Assembly (NCBI RefSeq): GCF_000368265.1
Contig: NZ_KB851217.1
Location: 41,492 to 105,491, forward strand
DNA from: Acinetobacter brisouisimilis
GTDB lineage: Bacteria > Pseudomonadota > Gammaproteobacteria > Pseudomonadales > Moraxellaceae
Direction: 5' to 3'
Length of the DNA stretch: 64,000 nucleotides
This document shows, in pieces, positions 45,629 to 55,653 of this stretch. The notes beneath the pieces were generated by a model. The model was not told the origin of the DNA and did not search any database. It saw nothing but the letters and a program-made list of their open reading frames with translations. Both the position numbers and the translations under genes were made by a program. How positions within the stretch are numbered: position 1 is the first letter of the stretch; every line of letters begins with the position of its first letter.

Positions 45629-46423
45629 TTATGCTGATGGAGTAATCCACGTCGGGCTTTGCTTATTCAAAAAGGCATTTAAACCCTCTTTCGCCTCAGA
45701 TCCTTGGCGAACATGAGCAATATGTTGTGCAGTCTGTAAAAGAAGTTGCTGCGTTAATTCTTTTTGATCGACCAGTTGAATCAGCTGTTTCGATGCGGCT
45801 TGGGCCTCTGGACCACCCAATAGCAAAGCTTGTACGATTTCATCAACTTTGTGATCTAGTTCATCTGCTGTTGTGATTTCATGTGCCAAACCAATATTGA
45901 GCGCTTGCTCTGCTGAAATGCGTTCTGCGGTCAGGAAGTAACGTGATGCCTGACGAACGCCAATGGCGCGAATTACATATGGGCTGATGGTCGAAGGTGC
46001 TAAACCTAAACGCACCTCAGAAGTTGCAAATTTAGCATCTGTGCTGGCGATACAAATATCACAGGCTGATGCTAGACCCATACCTCCACCAAAGGCTATT
46101 CCGTGCACTCGGGCAATGGTTGGCTGTTTTAAAGTGGCCAAACTATGTAACATCGTTGCCAGTTTCAAGGCATCTGCTTCATTTTCTGCCTGAGATGCTT
46201 GTCCGGCATGTTTCATCCAGTTTAAATCAGCTCCCGCAGAGAAACTTTTACCACGTCCCGCCAGAATGACCACACGCACATCATCACGCTCATTGAGCTG
46301 GGTAAAACAGTGATGTAATTCTTCAATCACCTGAGTGTTAAACGCATTATGCAATTCTGGGCGATTCAACCAGATATAAGCCACTTGGTCACGGTGTTCA
46401 AGTTGTAAAAATTGATAGCTCAT
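45629..46423 (-). CDS. liuC: Methylglutaconyl-CoA hydratase (enoyl-CoA hydratase family)
   Basis: A 264-residue crotonase-fold hydratase. It shows the oxyanion-hole segment GKSFSAGADLNWMK near residue 63, HGIAFGGGMGLASACDICIAS near residue 106 and EVRLGLAPSTISPYVIRAIG near residue 138, with the methylglutaconyl-CoA hydratase-like LAPxTIxP signature. It hydrates 3-methylglutaconyl-CoA to HMG-CoA. The ATG at 46423 follows the beta-subunit gene by ten bases; an upstream in-frame start would overlap liuB. Part of the liu operon. Confidence 0.9.
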   Translation of the reverse strand: MSYQFLQLEHRDQVAYIWLNRPELHNAFNTQVIEELHHCFTQLNERDDVRVVILAGRGKSFSAGADLNWMKHAGQASQAENEADALKLATMLHSLATLKQPTIARVHGIAFGGGMGLASACDICIASTDAKFATSEVRLGLAPSTISPYVIRAIGVRQASRYFLTAERISAEQALNIGLAHEITTADELDHKVDEIVQALLLGGPEAQAASKQLIQLVDQKELTQQLLLQTAQHIAHVRQGSEAKEGLNAFLNKQSPTWITPSA

Positions 46424-46433
46424 GTGACACCTC

Positions 46434-48035
46434 TTACATGCGGAACACGCCGAATTTAGTTGGATGGATGGGTGCATTCAAGGCTGCAGCCAGACTTAAA
46501 CCGAGCACATGACGGGTTTGTATCGGGTCAATTACACCATCATCCCACAGGCGGGCAGAGGCATAATAAGGATGGCCTTGCTTCTCAAATTGATCACGGA
46601 ACGGTTGTTTAAACTGATCTTCTTGTTCTGCTGACCAAGTTTCACCGCGCTGTTCAATTTGATCGCGTTTTAATGTTGAAAGTACGCTCGCGGCTTGTTC
46701 CCCGCCCATCACAGAAATACGTGAGTTTGGCCAAGTCCATAAGAAACGTGGTGAATACGCACGACCACACATTCCATAGTTACCTGCACCAAAAGAACCG
46801 CCAATAATTAGAGTGAGCTTAGGCACATTCGCATTAGCGACCGCCATCACCAGTTTGGCACCATGCTTGGCAATACCTTCATTTTCGTACTGGCGTCCCA
46901 CCATAAAACCAGTGATATTCTGAATGAATAACAGCGGAATATTCCGCTGGGTACATAGCTCAATAAAATGTGCGCCTTTTTGTGCCGATTCTGCAAATAA
47001 AATTCCGTTGTTAGCAATAATCCCAACTGGCATACCGTACAGTGAGGCAAAGCCAGTCACTAGGGTCGAGCCGAAACGAGCTTTAAACTCATCAAAACGT
47101 GAACCATCAACAATTCGTGCAATGACTTCACGAACATCAAACGGTTTACGTGCATCACTAGGTATCACACCATAGAGCTCTTTGGCATCAAATAAAGGTG
47201 CTTCAATATTTTCGTCTATTTTTTGAGGTTTTTTATTGAGATTGGCTACTACATTACGGGCAAGTGCAATGGCATGCCGATCATTTTCTGCCAAATAGTC
47301 TGCTACACCAGACAATCGCGTATGCACATCCCCACCCCCTAAATCTTCGCTGCTGACGACTTCACCTGTTGCCGCTTTTACCAAAGGCGGGCCGCCGAGG
47401 AAAATCGTACCTTGATTACGTACAATAATGGTTTCATCTGACATGGCCGGAACATAAGCGCCACCAGCAGTACAGCTCCCCATCACGACAGCGATCTGAG
47501 CGATGCCTTGGCTCGACATACGGGCTTGATTGTAGAAAATACGACCAAAGTGATCGCGATCCGGAAACACTTCATCCTGAAGTGGAAGGTAAGCACCACC
47601 CGAATCGACTAGATAAATACAGGGTAGATGGTTCTGTTCGGCAATTTCTTGTGCACGTAAATGTTTTTTTACTGTGAGCGGATAGTAGGTTCCGCCTTTG
47701 ACCGTAGCGTCGTTGGCTACGATCATACAAGTCACACCATGTATGAGTCCGACACCTGCGATTACACCTGCTGCGGGAATATCATCCTGATAGACTTTAT
47801 AGGCAGCTAATTGACCAATTTCGAGAAAAGCTGTTCCTGGATCGATCAAGTGATCAATTCGCTCTCGTGGTAATAATTTGCCGCGTGCCAGATGTTTTTC
47901 ACGGGCGATTTCGCCTCCACCCAGAGCAATGTGCTGTGTCACATTTTTAAGATCATCTACCAGTGTTTGCATGGCTTGCTGGTTAATTTTAAAGTCTTCA
48001 CTTCGAATATTTATTTTGCTTTTTAATTGATTCAT
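46434..48035 (-). CDS. liuB: Methylcrotonyl-CoA carboxylase beta (carboxyltransferase) subunit
   Basis: A 533-residue carboxyltransferase subunit. The N-terminal [23 protein letters not shown] and [17 protein letters not shown] match MccB; acyl-CoA and biotin oxyanion loops are [24 protein letters not shown] near residue 148, [18 protein letters not shown] near 185 and [20 protein letters not shown] near 425. It transfers the carboxyl group from biotin on the alpha subunit to methylcrotonyl-CoA. It is the second gene of the operon, 42 bases after isovaleryl-CoA dehydrogenase. Nothing unusual. Confidence 0.93.
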   Translation of the reverse strand: MNQLKSKINIRSEDFKINQQAMQTLVDDLKNVTQHIALGGGEIAREKHLARGKLLPRERIDHLIDPGTAFLEIGQLAAYKVYQDDIPAAGVIAGVGLIHGVTCMIVANDATVKGGTYYPLTVKKHLRAQEIAEQNHLPCIYLVDSGGAYLPLQDEVFPDRDHFGRIFYNQARMSSQGIAQIAVVMGSCTAGGAYVPAMSDETIIVRNQGTIFLGGPPLVKAATGEVVSSEDLGGGDVHTRLSGVADYLAENDRHAIALARNVVANLNKKPQKIDENIEAPLFDAKELYGVIPSDARKPFDVREVIARIVDGSRFDEFKARFGSTLVTGFASLYGMPVGIIANNGILFAESAQKGAHFIELCTQRNIPLLFIQNITGFMVGRQYENEGIAKHGAKLVMAVANANVPKLTLIIGGSFGAGNYGMCGRAYSPRFLWTWPNSRISVMGGEQAASVLSTLKRDQIEQRGETWSAEQEDQFKQPFRDQFEKQGHPYYASARLWDDGVIDPIQTRHVLGLSLAAALNAPIHPTKFGVFRM

Positions 48036-48077
48036 AGAGAAACTTCCTTGCTATTTTATTTTTCGGGTTGATTCGAG

Positions 48078-49262
48078 TTATGCCGTTTCATTAAAAATTT
48101 CACGGCCAATCAACATACGACGAATTTCAGAAGTTCCCGCACCAATTTCATAGAGTTTGGCATCACGCCATAGACGTCCAGTATTGTATTCATTGATATA
48201 ACCATTACCGCCCAAGGTCTGGATTGCTTCACCAGCCATCCATGTAGCTTTTTCTGCTGCATATAAAATAGCACTGGCGGCATCTTTACGTAGACCACGG
48301 TCATGATCCAACTGATCACAGGCTGCACCCACTGCATAAACTAATGCTTTACACGCTAGCCAAGTTGAGTACATGTCGGCAATCTTGCCTTGCATCAACT
48401 GGAATTCACCAAGGGCTTGTCCAAACTGTTTGCGGTCGTGAATGTAAGGAATGACTTCATCCATACATGCATCCATAATGCCGAGTGGACCAGCACTTAA
48501 TACGGCACGTTCATAATCCAGACCGCTCATCAGGACTTTGACGCCATTGCCGATGCCACCAAGAACATTTTCCATTGGGACTTCAACATTATCGAAGAAC
48601 AGCGGATAGGTGTTCGAGCCACGCATCCCGAGTTTGTCGAGATGTGAACCATGACTAAAGCCCAGCATATCTTTTTCAATCAGGAAAGCTGTAATACCTT
48701 TCGAACCCGCATTGATGTCGGTTTTGGCATATACCACCAAGACGTCTGCATCACCGCCATTGGTGATCCACATTTTTGAACCGTTCAGGATAAATTTATC
48801 GCCTTTTTGTTCTGCACGTAGTTTCATGCTGACGACATCCGAACCCGCATTCGGTTCAGACATGGCTAAAGCGCCAACATATTCACCAGAAACCAGTTTT
48901 GGTAGGAAACGCTGTTTTTGTTCTTCATTACCATTTCGATTAATTTGATTCACACATAGGTTAGAATGTGCACCGTAAGATAAGCCAATTGCTGCTGATG
49001 CACGAGAAATCTCTTGCATTACAATAATATGGGCCAAATATCCCAGATTGGTGCCGCCATATTCTTCACCTACGGTCATGCCGAGTAGGCCCATATCGCC
49101 AAACTTTTTCCAGAGATGGGCAGGGAAGTGGTTGTCATGGTCAACTTGGCGGGCGATGGGTGCAATTTCCTTTGCGCAGAAAGCGGAAACTGAATCACGA
49201 AGTGCGATTAACGTTTCATCGAGACCAAAATTTAAGCTTTTAAGATTCATTTCTTCATTCAT
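48078..49262 (-). CDS. liuA: Isovaleryl-CoA dehydrogenase
   Basis: A 394-residue acyl-CoA dehydrogenase; FAD-dependent, turns isovaleryl-CoA into 3-methylcrotonyl-CoA. Signatures: [19 protein letters not shown] near residue 135, [19 protein letters not shown] near 162, the [16 protein letters not shown] segment near residue 240 whose Glu is the isovaleryl-type catalytic base, and [20 protein letters not shown] near 350. The start may be four codons later (ATG 49250), where GAAGAA could serve as ribosome site. First gene of the liu operon, divergent from the TetR gene. Confidence 0.93.
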   Translation of the reverse strand: MNEEMNLKSLNFGLDETLIALRDSVSAFCAKEIAPIARQVDHDNHFPAHLWKKFGDMGLLGMTVGEEYGGTNLGYLAHIIVMQEISRASAAIGLSYGAHSNLCVNQINRNGNEEQKQRFLPKLVSGEYVGALAMSEPNAGSDVVSMKLRAEQKGDKFILNGSKMWITNGGDADVLVVYAKTDINAGSKGITAFLIEKDMLGFSHGSHLDKLGMRGSNTYPLFFDNVEVPMENVLGGIGNGVKVLMSGLDYERAVLSAGPLGIMDACMDEVIPYIHDRKQFGQALGEFQLMQGKIADMYSTWLACKALVYAVGAACDQLDHDRGLRKDAASAILYAAEKATWMAGEAIQTLGGNGYINEYNTGRLWRDAKLYEIGAGTSEIRRMLIGREIFNETA

Positions 49263-49338
49263 CCTGGAGGTTATATTTGTTGTTCCATAAGCATTTTTGC
49301 TGTGCTTGATTTTTACAATACAATCTTTTTTTTAAAAA

Positions 49339-49354
49339 GTGAATCAATATTCAC
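49339..49354. promoter_or_regulatory. Operator candidate in the liuA/TetR divergent gap
   Basis: GTGAATCAATATTCAC has perfect six-base arms around CAAT. It lies about 77 bases before liuA and 43 bases before the chosen TetR start, and covers the likely -35 of liuA (TTGATT on the minus strand). A site for the adjacent TetR protein is the simplest reading. Confidence 0.5.
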
Positions 49355-49396
49355 AAAATGATTTACAATTCATTTTATCTGGTTGAGAATAAGCCT

Positions 49397-50026
49397 ATGA
49401 GTGGTTATAAGAGATCTTCATTGATGCAAGACCGAATGGAACAAAATCGTAAAGCGATTTTGCAATCCGCTCGCGAATTGATTGCACAGGGGGGATTGAA
49501 AGATGCACAGATCCACGCGATTGCCGAACGTGCCGGTGTTTCCAGTGGGTTGGTCTACCGTTACTTTGAAAATAAAGGGCAGATCCTCGTTGAAGTGTTA
49601 TCGGAAGCGATTAAGCAAGAGGTACAGATTTTAGATGTCATTGCAGCGGGTCCGCTTACACCGAAAGATAAACTGCACAAGGCAGTAACGGCATTTGTAA
49701 AACGAGCATTGAATAGCCCTCAACTGGCGTATTCGCTCATGTTCGAACCGGCTGATCCTGCGATTGAACATGAGCGGTTTCGCAGTAAACAATTTATTAA
49801 GCAGAGCATGAAAGAGATTCTTGCCGAAGGGAAAGTGACCGGTGAGTTTGGATTTGAAGATTTGAATACAGCAGCTTTATGTGTCGTGGGAACCATGACT
49901 TTTGTGGTAATTGAACCTTTAAATCCATCTCGGAATGTAATGTTTGATCAGTCTTACCGTGATTATTTTGTCAAACAGATCGCCGATTTTTGTGTCAATG
50001 CAGTCAGCGTAAAGGAGGAAATTTAA
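49397..50026 (+). CDS. TetR/AcrR family regulator of the liu genes
   Basis: A 209-residue TetR protein with helix-turn-helix NRKAILQSARELIAQGG and AQIHAIAERAGVSSGLVYRYFENKGQIL (residues about 15-60). The ligand domain resembles acyl-CoA-responsive TetR regulators of fatty-acid or branched-chain catabolism. It is divergent from liuA, with a palindrome between. The ATG at 49397 is chosen because the upstream extension to 49358 reads across the promoter; SD is weak. The acyl-CoA synthetase gene follows 108 bases on. Confidence 0.85.
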   Translation: MSGYKRSSLMQDRMEQNRKAILQSARELIAQGGLKDAQIHAIAERAGVSSGLVYRYFENKGQILVEVLSEAIKQEVQILDVIAAGPLTPKDKLHKAVTAFVKRALNSPQLAYSLMFEPADPAIEHERFRSKQFIKQSMKEILAEGKVTGEFGFEDLNTAALCVVGTMTFVVIEPLNPSRNVMFDQSYRDYFVKQIADFCVNAVSVKEEI

Positions 50027-50134
50027 TTTAATCATCACAAAAAGAAATAGATGACAGTTTGGAAATAGTCACAACAACAAAATTAAAGTGTGCAGTAAAA
50101 ATCAGAATTACAAAGAATCAAGGAGATGGATTCA

Positions 50135-51823
50135 ATGACACAGTCAAAGTTAAGTTACGCCTATGGTGCGAGTAGTCAGCCATTATTGGGCATGACAATT
50201 GGTGAGAAGTTTGATCAAGCTTGCCAGCAATATGCCCATAATGATGCAGTGATTAGTGTGTATCAGAATAAGCGTTTAACTTATCAGGAATTACAAGCAC
50301 AGGTGAACGCCTTTGCTTGTAGTTTGCTCAAATTAGGACTCATGAAAGGGGACCGTTTGGCGATTTGGTCGCCAAATTGTGTGGAATGGACGATTACACA
50401 GTTTGCAGCTTTTAAAGCGGGCATTATCTTAGTCAATCTCAATCCAGCTTATAAAAGTAATGAGTTGGAATATGTATTGAATAAGGTCTCTTGCAAAGGA
50501 CTGGTTATTGGTTCGCAATTTAAAACCACGAATTATCAGGCTATTCTTACCCATATTGCTCCTGAATTACCGCACGCTGTCAATAAAGTCCTATTCTCAG
50601 AGTGTCTACCTTATCTCAAACATGTCATTAAAATTGATCAGCAAGAACATCCGGGTATCCACCGTTTTGACGACCTACTGGTTACCCCAAGTCAGAAGCA
50701 GCTCGATGAGCTGGTCAGCATTTCCAATGAACTGCAATTTGATGAAACGATCAACATCCAGTTTACTTCCGGCACGACAGGCAACCCCAAAGGCACCATG
50801 CTGACCCACAATAACATTTTAAATAATGGTTATTTTGTCGGTGAAGCGATTCATCTTACTCCGCAAGATCGTGTGTGCATTTCTGTGCCATTATTCCATT
50901 GTTTTGGCATGGTGATGGGTAACTTGGCCTGCCTAACACATGGTTCGACTATGGTGTATCCGGCGGCTGTATTTAACCCGATTGACACCCTCAAAACGAT
51001 TCAGAAGGAAAAGTGCACGGCAGCCTATGGTGTGCCAACCATGTTTATTGCCATGCTAGAACAGGACAGCTTTGAAGATTTCGATCTGTCCAGCTTGCGT
51101 ACCGGTATTATGGCAGGAAGCCCATGCCCGCGTGAAATCATGCAGCGCGTGATAGAACGCATGCATATGTCGGAAATCACCATCTGCTACGGCATGACAG
51201 AAACAGCGCCGGTCAGTGCCCAGACGCATATTGATGATTCAATTGAATGTCGAGTCGGTACGGTAGGGCGTGTGCATCCACATCTGGAAATCAAGATTGT
51301 GGATGAGCAGGGCAAAGTGGTTCCGCGCGGTTCACTCGGTGAGCTTTGTGTACGAGGTTATTCCGTGATGCTCGGTTACTGGGAAGATGAAGATAAAACC
51401 AAAGAAGTCGTTGATGTTGCCAAATGGATGCATACGGGTGATATTGCCGAAATGGATGATCAGGGTTTTGTCAAAATCAAAGGCCGTATCAAGGATATTG
51501 TGATTCGTGGCGGTGAAAACCTGTTCCCGAAAGAAATTGAAGATTTCCTCTATACTCATCCGGATGTCTCTGACGTACAGGTGATTGGTGTACCAGATGC
51601 CAAATATGGTGAAGAACTATGCGCCTGCATTATTTTACATGGTCATCACACCACAACGGAAGAATGCATTCGTCGTTATTGTGCAGAACATATCTCGCAT
51701 AACAAGGTGCCGCGTTATGTACGGTTTTTCACCGAGTTTCCAATGACCACTTCTGGTAAGACACAAAAATTTAAATTACGTGAATTGATGCGTAAGGAAT
51801 TAAATCTGGAAGAAGTGGCTTAA
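50135..51823 (+). CDS. AMP-binding acyl-CoA synthetase
   Basis: A 562-residue ANL-family enzyme activating a fatty or branched acid to its CoA thioester through an acyl-AMP. The ATP-phosphate loop FTSGTTGNPKGTMLTHNN is near residue 213, YGMTETAPVS near 352, and the hinge/C-terminal part has HTGDIAEMDDQGFVKIKGRIKD and the catalytic lysine in TTSGKTQKFKLRE. Next to the liu genes its substrate could be isovalerate, medium-chain fatty acid or acetoacetate (inference). AAGGAG lies nine bases before this ATG, deciding against the ATG nine bases earlier. Confidence 0.88.
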   Translation: MTQSKLSYAYGASSQPLLGMTIGEKFDQACQQYAHNDAVISVYQNKRLTYQELQAQVNAFACSLLKLGLMKGDRLAIWSPNCVEWTITQFAAFKAGIILVNLNPAYKSNELEYVLNKVSCKGLVIGSQFKTTNYQAILTHIAPELPHAVNKVLFSECLPYLKHVIKIDQQEHPGIHRFDDLLVTPSQKQLDELVSISNELQFDETINIQFTSGTTGNPKGTMLTHNNILNNGYFVGEAIHLTPQDRVCISVPLFHCFGMVMGNLACLTHGSTMVYPAAVFNPIDTLKTIQKEKCTAAYGVPTMFIAMLEQDSFEDFDLSSLRTGIMAGSPCPREIMQRVIERMHMSEITICYGMTETAPVSAQTHIDDSIECRVGTVGRVHPHLEIKIVDEQGKVVPRGSLGELCVRGYSVMLGYWEDEDKTKEVVDVAKWMHTGDIAEMDDQGFVKIKGRIKDIVIRGGENLFPKEIEDFLYTHPDVSDVQVIGVPDAKYGEELCACIILHGHHTTTEECIRRYCAEHISHNKVPRYVRFFTEFPMTTSGKTQKFKLRELMRKELNLEEVA

Positions 51824-51855
51824 TTCATCCTTTAGCTCTTTTGAGTCAATCTAAT

Positions 51856-51892
51856 CCCTTTATTTCTGTAGTACATGCTACGGAATAAAGGG
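51856..51892. terminator. Hairpin between acyl-CoA synthetase gene and bioB
   Basis: CCCTTTATTTCTGTAG (51856-51871) pairs with CTACGGAATAAAGGG (51878-51892) apart from a bulge and a G-T pair. No T-run follows, so it may be a weak terminator or a leader structure of bioB, whose ATG is 48 bases on. Confidence 0.5.
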
Positions 51893-51939
51893 GGAATTGC
51901 CAATTTTAATAATAAGTTATCAATATTCAGGGAAAAAGT

Positions 51940-52926
51940 ATGCAACCAAGGAATGACTGGACACGTGAAGAAATCCAGCACTTATATGAACAACCCTTTC
52001 TGGATCTGCTTTTTCAGGCGCAACAAGTGCATCGTGCATATTTTCAGCCTAACCAGATACAGGTGAGCACTTTACTGTCGATCAAAACTGGGAAATGCCC
52101 GGAAGACTGCAAGTACTGTTCACAATCTGCCCATTATGATTCTCAACTGGAAGCTGAGAAGCGTATTGCGGTAGAAAAAGTCGTTCAGGAAGCGCAGATC
52201 GCCAAAGCTTCTGGTTCTTCACGTTTCTGTATGGGGGCAGCCTGGCGAAATCCACATGAACGTGACATGCCATATGTACTTGAAATGGTAAAAGAGGTCA
52301 AAGCCCTAGGACTGGAAACCTGTATGACTCTGGGCATGTTGAATGCGTCGCAGGCAGAACGCCTCAAAGATGCTGGACTGGATTACTACAACCATAATCT
52401 AGATACCTCTCGTGAATATTATTCTCATATCATTAGCACCCGCAGTTTTGATGACCGTTTAAATACTCTTGATCATGTACGTCAGGCAGGTCTGAAAGTT
52501 TGTAGTGGCGGCATTGTTGGGCTAGGGGAAAACCAGCAGGATCGTATCGGTTTGTTGCATGAACTCTCGACTTTGCCCATTCATCCCGAATCTGTCCCGA
52601 TCAACATGCTGGTTCCAATAGCAGGTACTCCCTTGGCAGAGCTAGAGCGACTCGATGTGACAGAATGGATACGCACCATTGCCGTGGCACGTATTCTCAT
52701 GCCAAACAGTTACATCCGTCTCTCTGCAGGACGTGAATCATTAAGCGATTCGGATCAGGCTTTGGCTTTTATGGCAGGTGCCAATTCGCTGTTTTCTGGG
52801 GAAAAACTGCTGACTACACCAAATGCAGGTGCAGGACAAGATCAGCAGTTATTTAAAAAATTAGGATTGCAGGTGGAAAAAACTCGACCAACCATTGCTC
52901 AGCTCGGTATTGATGCAATGGCTTAG
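51940..52926 (+). CDS. bioB: Biotin synthase
   Basis: A 328-residue radical-SAM enzyme inserting sulfur into dethiobiotin. The [11 protein letters not shown] motif near residue 51 binds the 4Fe-4S/SAM cluster; [15 protein letters not shown] near residue 93, [13 protein letters not shown] near 148 and [27 protein letters not shown] near 261 (with the Arg ligand of the 2Fe-2S cluster) are present. It is alone, not with bioA, bioF or bioD. No BirA-type operator was seen. The product is the cofactor of the methylcrotonyl-CoA carboxylase encoded upstream. Confidence 0.95.
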   Translation: MQPRNDWTREEIQHLYEQPFLDLLFQAQQVHRAYFQPNQIQVSTLLSIKTGKCPEDCKYCSQSAHYDSQLEAEKRIAVEKVVQEAQIAKASGSSRFCMGAAWRNPHERDMPYVLEMVKEVKALGLETCMTLGMLNASQAERLKDAGLDYYNHNLDTSREYYSHIISTRSFDDRLNTLDHVRQAGLKVCSGGIVGLGENQQDRIGLLHELSTLPIHPESVPINMLVPIAGTPLAELERLDVTEWIRTIAVARILMPNSYIRLSAGRESLSDSDQALAFMAGANSLFSGEKLLTTPNAGAGQDQQLFKKLGLQVEKTRPTIAQLGIDAMA

Positions 52927-53161
52927 GTTCCACATGCTAATTTTCATAAAATTTATCTTATAACTGATTGTATTGAATAGATATTCTGCAATGAATTAAT
53001 TTTTAGATATTCGCATCAACTTAAAAATAAATTAGATAAATCATAGGGTTGTTTGTTTTTAAAGAAAACCAATCATCACTGATTTAGCACATATTTATGC
53101 ATGGAATATCAATAAATCAAAACAATAAGCAACGGAGCTTATTCTTAAAATGGAGTTTTAT

Positions 53162-54472
53162 ATGAAAGGATCGACTAATTTTCTGTTCAAAAGCGCATTG
53201 AGTTTTGCAACATTAATATTTGTTTCTCCAACTTATGCTGCGGTAACGGAAGAACAAATTGCCAAACTTGAGCAAGAAATTCAAGAATTGAAAGTTATGA
53301 TGCAAAAACAAAAAGAAGCAGATCAAGAAGAATTAGCCAAAGTAAAAAAAGCGACTTCTGCATCTCCTTTAAATCTCACGCATCTGACGACCAAGGGCGG
53401 TGCTGAATTCGAACTTTATGGCAATATTCGTGCGGATGCCACGTATCAGGTCAAAGGCCCTAGCGCAATGTTTAATAACATCAGCACAGTACCTTTAGAA
53501 CATACCGCTGCAGAAACAAACAATGCCGATAAATTTCAAAGTTCGCTGAATGCCACCCGTTTGGGTTTTAATTTTAAAGCACCGACAAGCTTGGGGCACG
53601 ATATAGGTGGCAAGATAGAAATGGACTTCTTGGGAGGCAGTACTCGAGATACATTTCGCATACGTCATGCCTATATCACTTATGATCACTGGTTAATCGG
53701 TCAGACATGGTCTAACTTTAATGCCGTAGAATATTTTCCTGAAACTGTAGATGCTGCATTGTCAGTAGGTGGTTCTTTAACACGTATAGCGCAGCTCAAA
53801 TATTCCAATGCGATTAATCCACACATGAATTTTGCAGTCAGCTTGGAAGATCCTAAACCTGAAACAGTCACCACCACAGGAACACAAAATTTTCAAACTG
53901 ACCCTAATGCAAAACTAAAACTTCCTTCATTGACAGGACGACTAAATTATAAATTTGATAATGGTTCTGTAGTTTCTGGGCGAGCTTTTGTCACTCAAAA
54001 AGCAACTACGTATGGAAATCATGATGAATTTATTGCATGGGGTGTTGGTTTAGGTGGGAAAATTCAGTTAACACCAACGACATTACTTCGTGCTGACTAC
54101 AATCATATTTTTGGTGATACTAAAAACCTATTATGGACGAACTATGCTTATGTATTTGATAAAAATGGAGATATAAAACCAAATGAATTTGATGCTGTCA
54201 CCGTTGGTTTGACCCAGCAGTTTACGCCAAAAATCAGATCAAGCATCGGTCTTGGTTACATGCGTGCAAATACCAATAATTCATTTGCAAGATTAGTCCA
54301 CGATGACCATAGTCAGAATAAACAATTAATTGAAGGCTGGATTAATGCTTTTTATAACCCTGTTAAACCAGTCAATATTGGCATTGAATATATGTATGGG
54401 CAACGCCAGACGTTTGACAATAAAGATGGTCTAGATAACCGAATCAATGCGACCATTATTTATGATTTTTAA
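53162..54472 (+). CDS. DcaP-like outer-membrane porin
   Basis: A 436-residue outer-membrane protein: signal peptide (FLFKSALSFATLIFVSPTYAA), then an N-terminal coiled coil (EEQIAKLEQEIQELKVMMQK) and a beta-barrel ending in an aromatic residue (TIIYDF). This matches the DcaP trimeric porins of Acinetobacter, which take up dicarboxylates and some negatively charged compounds. The barrel includes AELYGNIRADATYQ-type start strands and HDIGGKIEMDFLGG. GGAG lies just upstream of the ATG at 53162; an ATG 12 bases earlier contains this site. It is a single gene. Confidence 0.88.
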   Translation: MKGSTNFLFKSALSFATLIFVSPTYAAVTEEQIAKLEQEIQELKVMMQKQKEADQEELAKVKKATSASPLNLTHLTTKGGAEFELYGNIRADATYQVKGPSAMFNNISTVPLEHTAAETNNADKFQSSLNATRLGFNFKAPTSLGHDIGGKIEMDFLGGSTRDTFRIRHAYITYDHWLIGQTWSNFNAVEYFPETVDAALSVGGSLTRIAQLKYSNAINPHMNFAVSLEDPKPETVTTTGTQNFQTDPNAKLKLPSLTGRLNYKFDNGSVVSGRAFVTQKATTYGNHDEFIAWGVGLGGKIQLTPTTLLRADYNHIFGDTKNLLWTNYAYVFDKNGDIKPNEFDAVTVGLTQQFTPKIRSSIGLGYMRANTNNSFARLVHDDHSQNKQLIEGWINAFYNPVKPVNIGIEYMYGQRQTFDNKDGLDNRINATIIYDF

Positions 54473-54650
54473 TTGAATCAGCATTGCTATATTCAAAATT
54501 ATTTAATTTGCTGGCTTGTTCGATTCCCAAAAAGAATGACCAAGCCACAAATTATCGTATAACAGTCAAAATGCAAGGTCACAGGTAAATTTTTGATCTG
54601 CACGACCTTGTAGAACTATATGAAAATCGATCAATAAAATAAGGATATTT

Positions 54651-55457
54651 ATGCCAGCCTATTACCAGTTACTTGGCCGTGAACAAGATGAACAAGGCAT
54701 AACGACTGCACATTATCGTTCTACCCTTCATAGTCAGGGCGCATGGAATGCCCATGAACAGCACATGGCACCGGCCACGGGGATTATGTGTACTGAACTT
54801 GAACAGTTTATGCCCAGAACCGATATGCGCATTGGTCGAATTAGTCTGGATATTTGGGGGTTGATTGCTTTTGGCGAGTTTTCTATACAAACCCGGCTGC
54901 TGCGCCCGGGAAAAACTATTGAACTGATTGAATCAACCATGCAGGCCCAAGGTAAAACCTGTATTGTGGCGCGCGTCTGGCGCATGATGACGCAGGATTC
55001 CAGTGAGATTTCCGGATTGGAAGATGACAAGGTCGCGCATCCAGAAAAATTACCGGTATGGACTGGCATGCAGTCCTGGCCGGGTGGCTTTATTCAAACT
55101 CTGGAAGCACGTGCCGACGAACGACGCCGGTCAGGTAAGGGCATTGTCTGGTTGCATAATGATACGCATATGGTTGAAGGGTGCAATACAACCGATTTTG
55201 TCCGTCTTATGGGGATGGTTGATACTGCCAATGGTGTCGTACCTCGGGATCAGACATCTGAAGCAAAGTGGGCATTTCCTAATTTGGACTTGCAAATTCA
55301 TTTGTACCACTGGCCACAAGGTCAATGGCTAGGCTTGGAAGTCGTACAGCAATACGGTCATGATGGCATTGGCCTGACCAGTAGTATCTTGCATGATGTA
55401 CATGGCCCTTTTGGTCGCAGCGAGCAGATTTTAACTTTGCGAAAAATGAATGCTTAG
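54651..55457 (+). CDS. Acyl-CoA thioesterase family protein (double hotdog)
   Basis: A 268-residue thioesterase-superfamily protein with two hotdog repeats, similar to the TesB-like/4HBT_3 family: GIMCTELEQFMPRTDMRIGRISLD in the first half and DFVRLMGMVDTANGVVPR and LDLQIHLYHWPQGQWLGLEVVQQYG in the second, with the conserved GxxxSxLxD-like end GLTSSILHDVHGPFGRSEQ. It probably hydrolyses acyl-CoA esters in the cytoplasm. The stop codon sits in the loop of the gene's own terminator. Next gene begins 197 bases later. Confidence 0.8.
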   Translation: MPAYYQLLGREQDEQGITTAHYRSTLHSQGAWNAHEQHMAPATGIMCTELEQFMPRTDMRIGRISLDIWGLIAFGEFSIQTRLLRPGKTIELIESTMQAQGKTCIVARVWRMMTQDSSEISGLEDDKVAHPEKLPVWTGMQSWPGGFIQTLEARADERRRSGKGIVWLHNDTHMVEGCNTTDFVRLMGMVDTANGVVPRDQTSEAKWAFPNLDLQIHLYHWPQGQWLGLEVVQQYGHDGIGLTSSILHDVHGPFGRSEQILTLRKMNA

Positions 55458-55471
55458 GCATTCATTTTTTT
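55442..55471 (+). terminator. Terminator overlapping the end of the thioesterase gene
   Basis: AAAAATGAATGC (55442-55453) and GCATTCATTTTT (55458-55469) form a perfect hairpin with loop TTAG that contains the TAG stop; a T-run follows. Confidence 0.9.
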
Positions 55472-55653
55472 GGGTATGATTCGATACAATCAAACAGTGC
55501 CGTATTTTTTAAGTCTAAGTAAAAATAATAAATTAATTCGCCCCACTTAGGTGTAGATTAATAAATAAACAATCTTTGGGCTGTTAACCTGTCGTTTTTA
55601 TTGTAGATTAACCTGTGTGTCGGCATTCGGTGATGGACTATTGATGCCGCAGG

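Noticed and set aside
51824..51939. BirA operator before bioB
   Set aside because: The palindrome there does not match the TTGTAAACC/GGTTTACAA type site.
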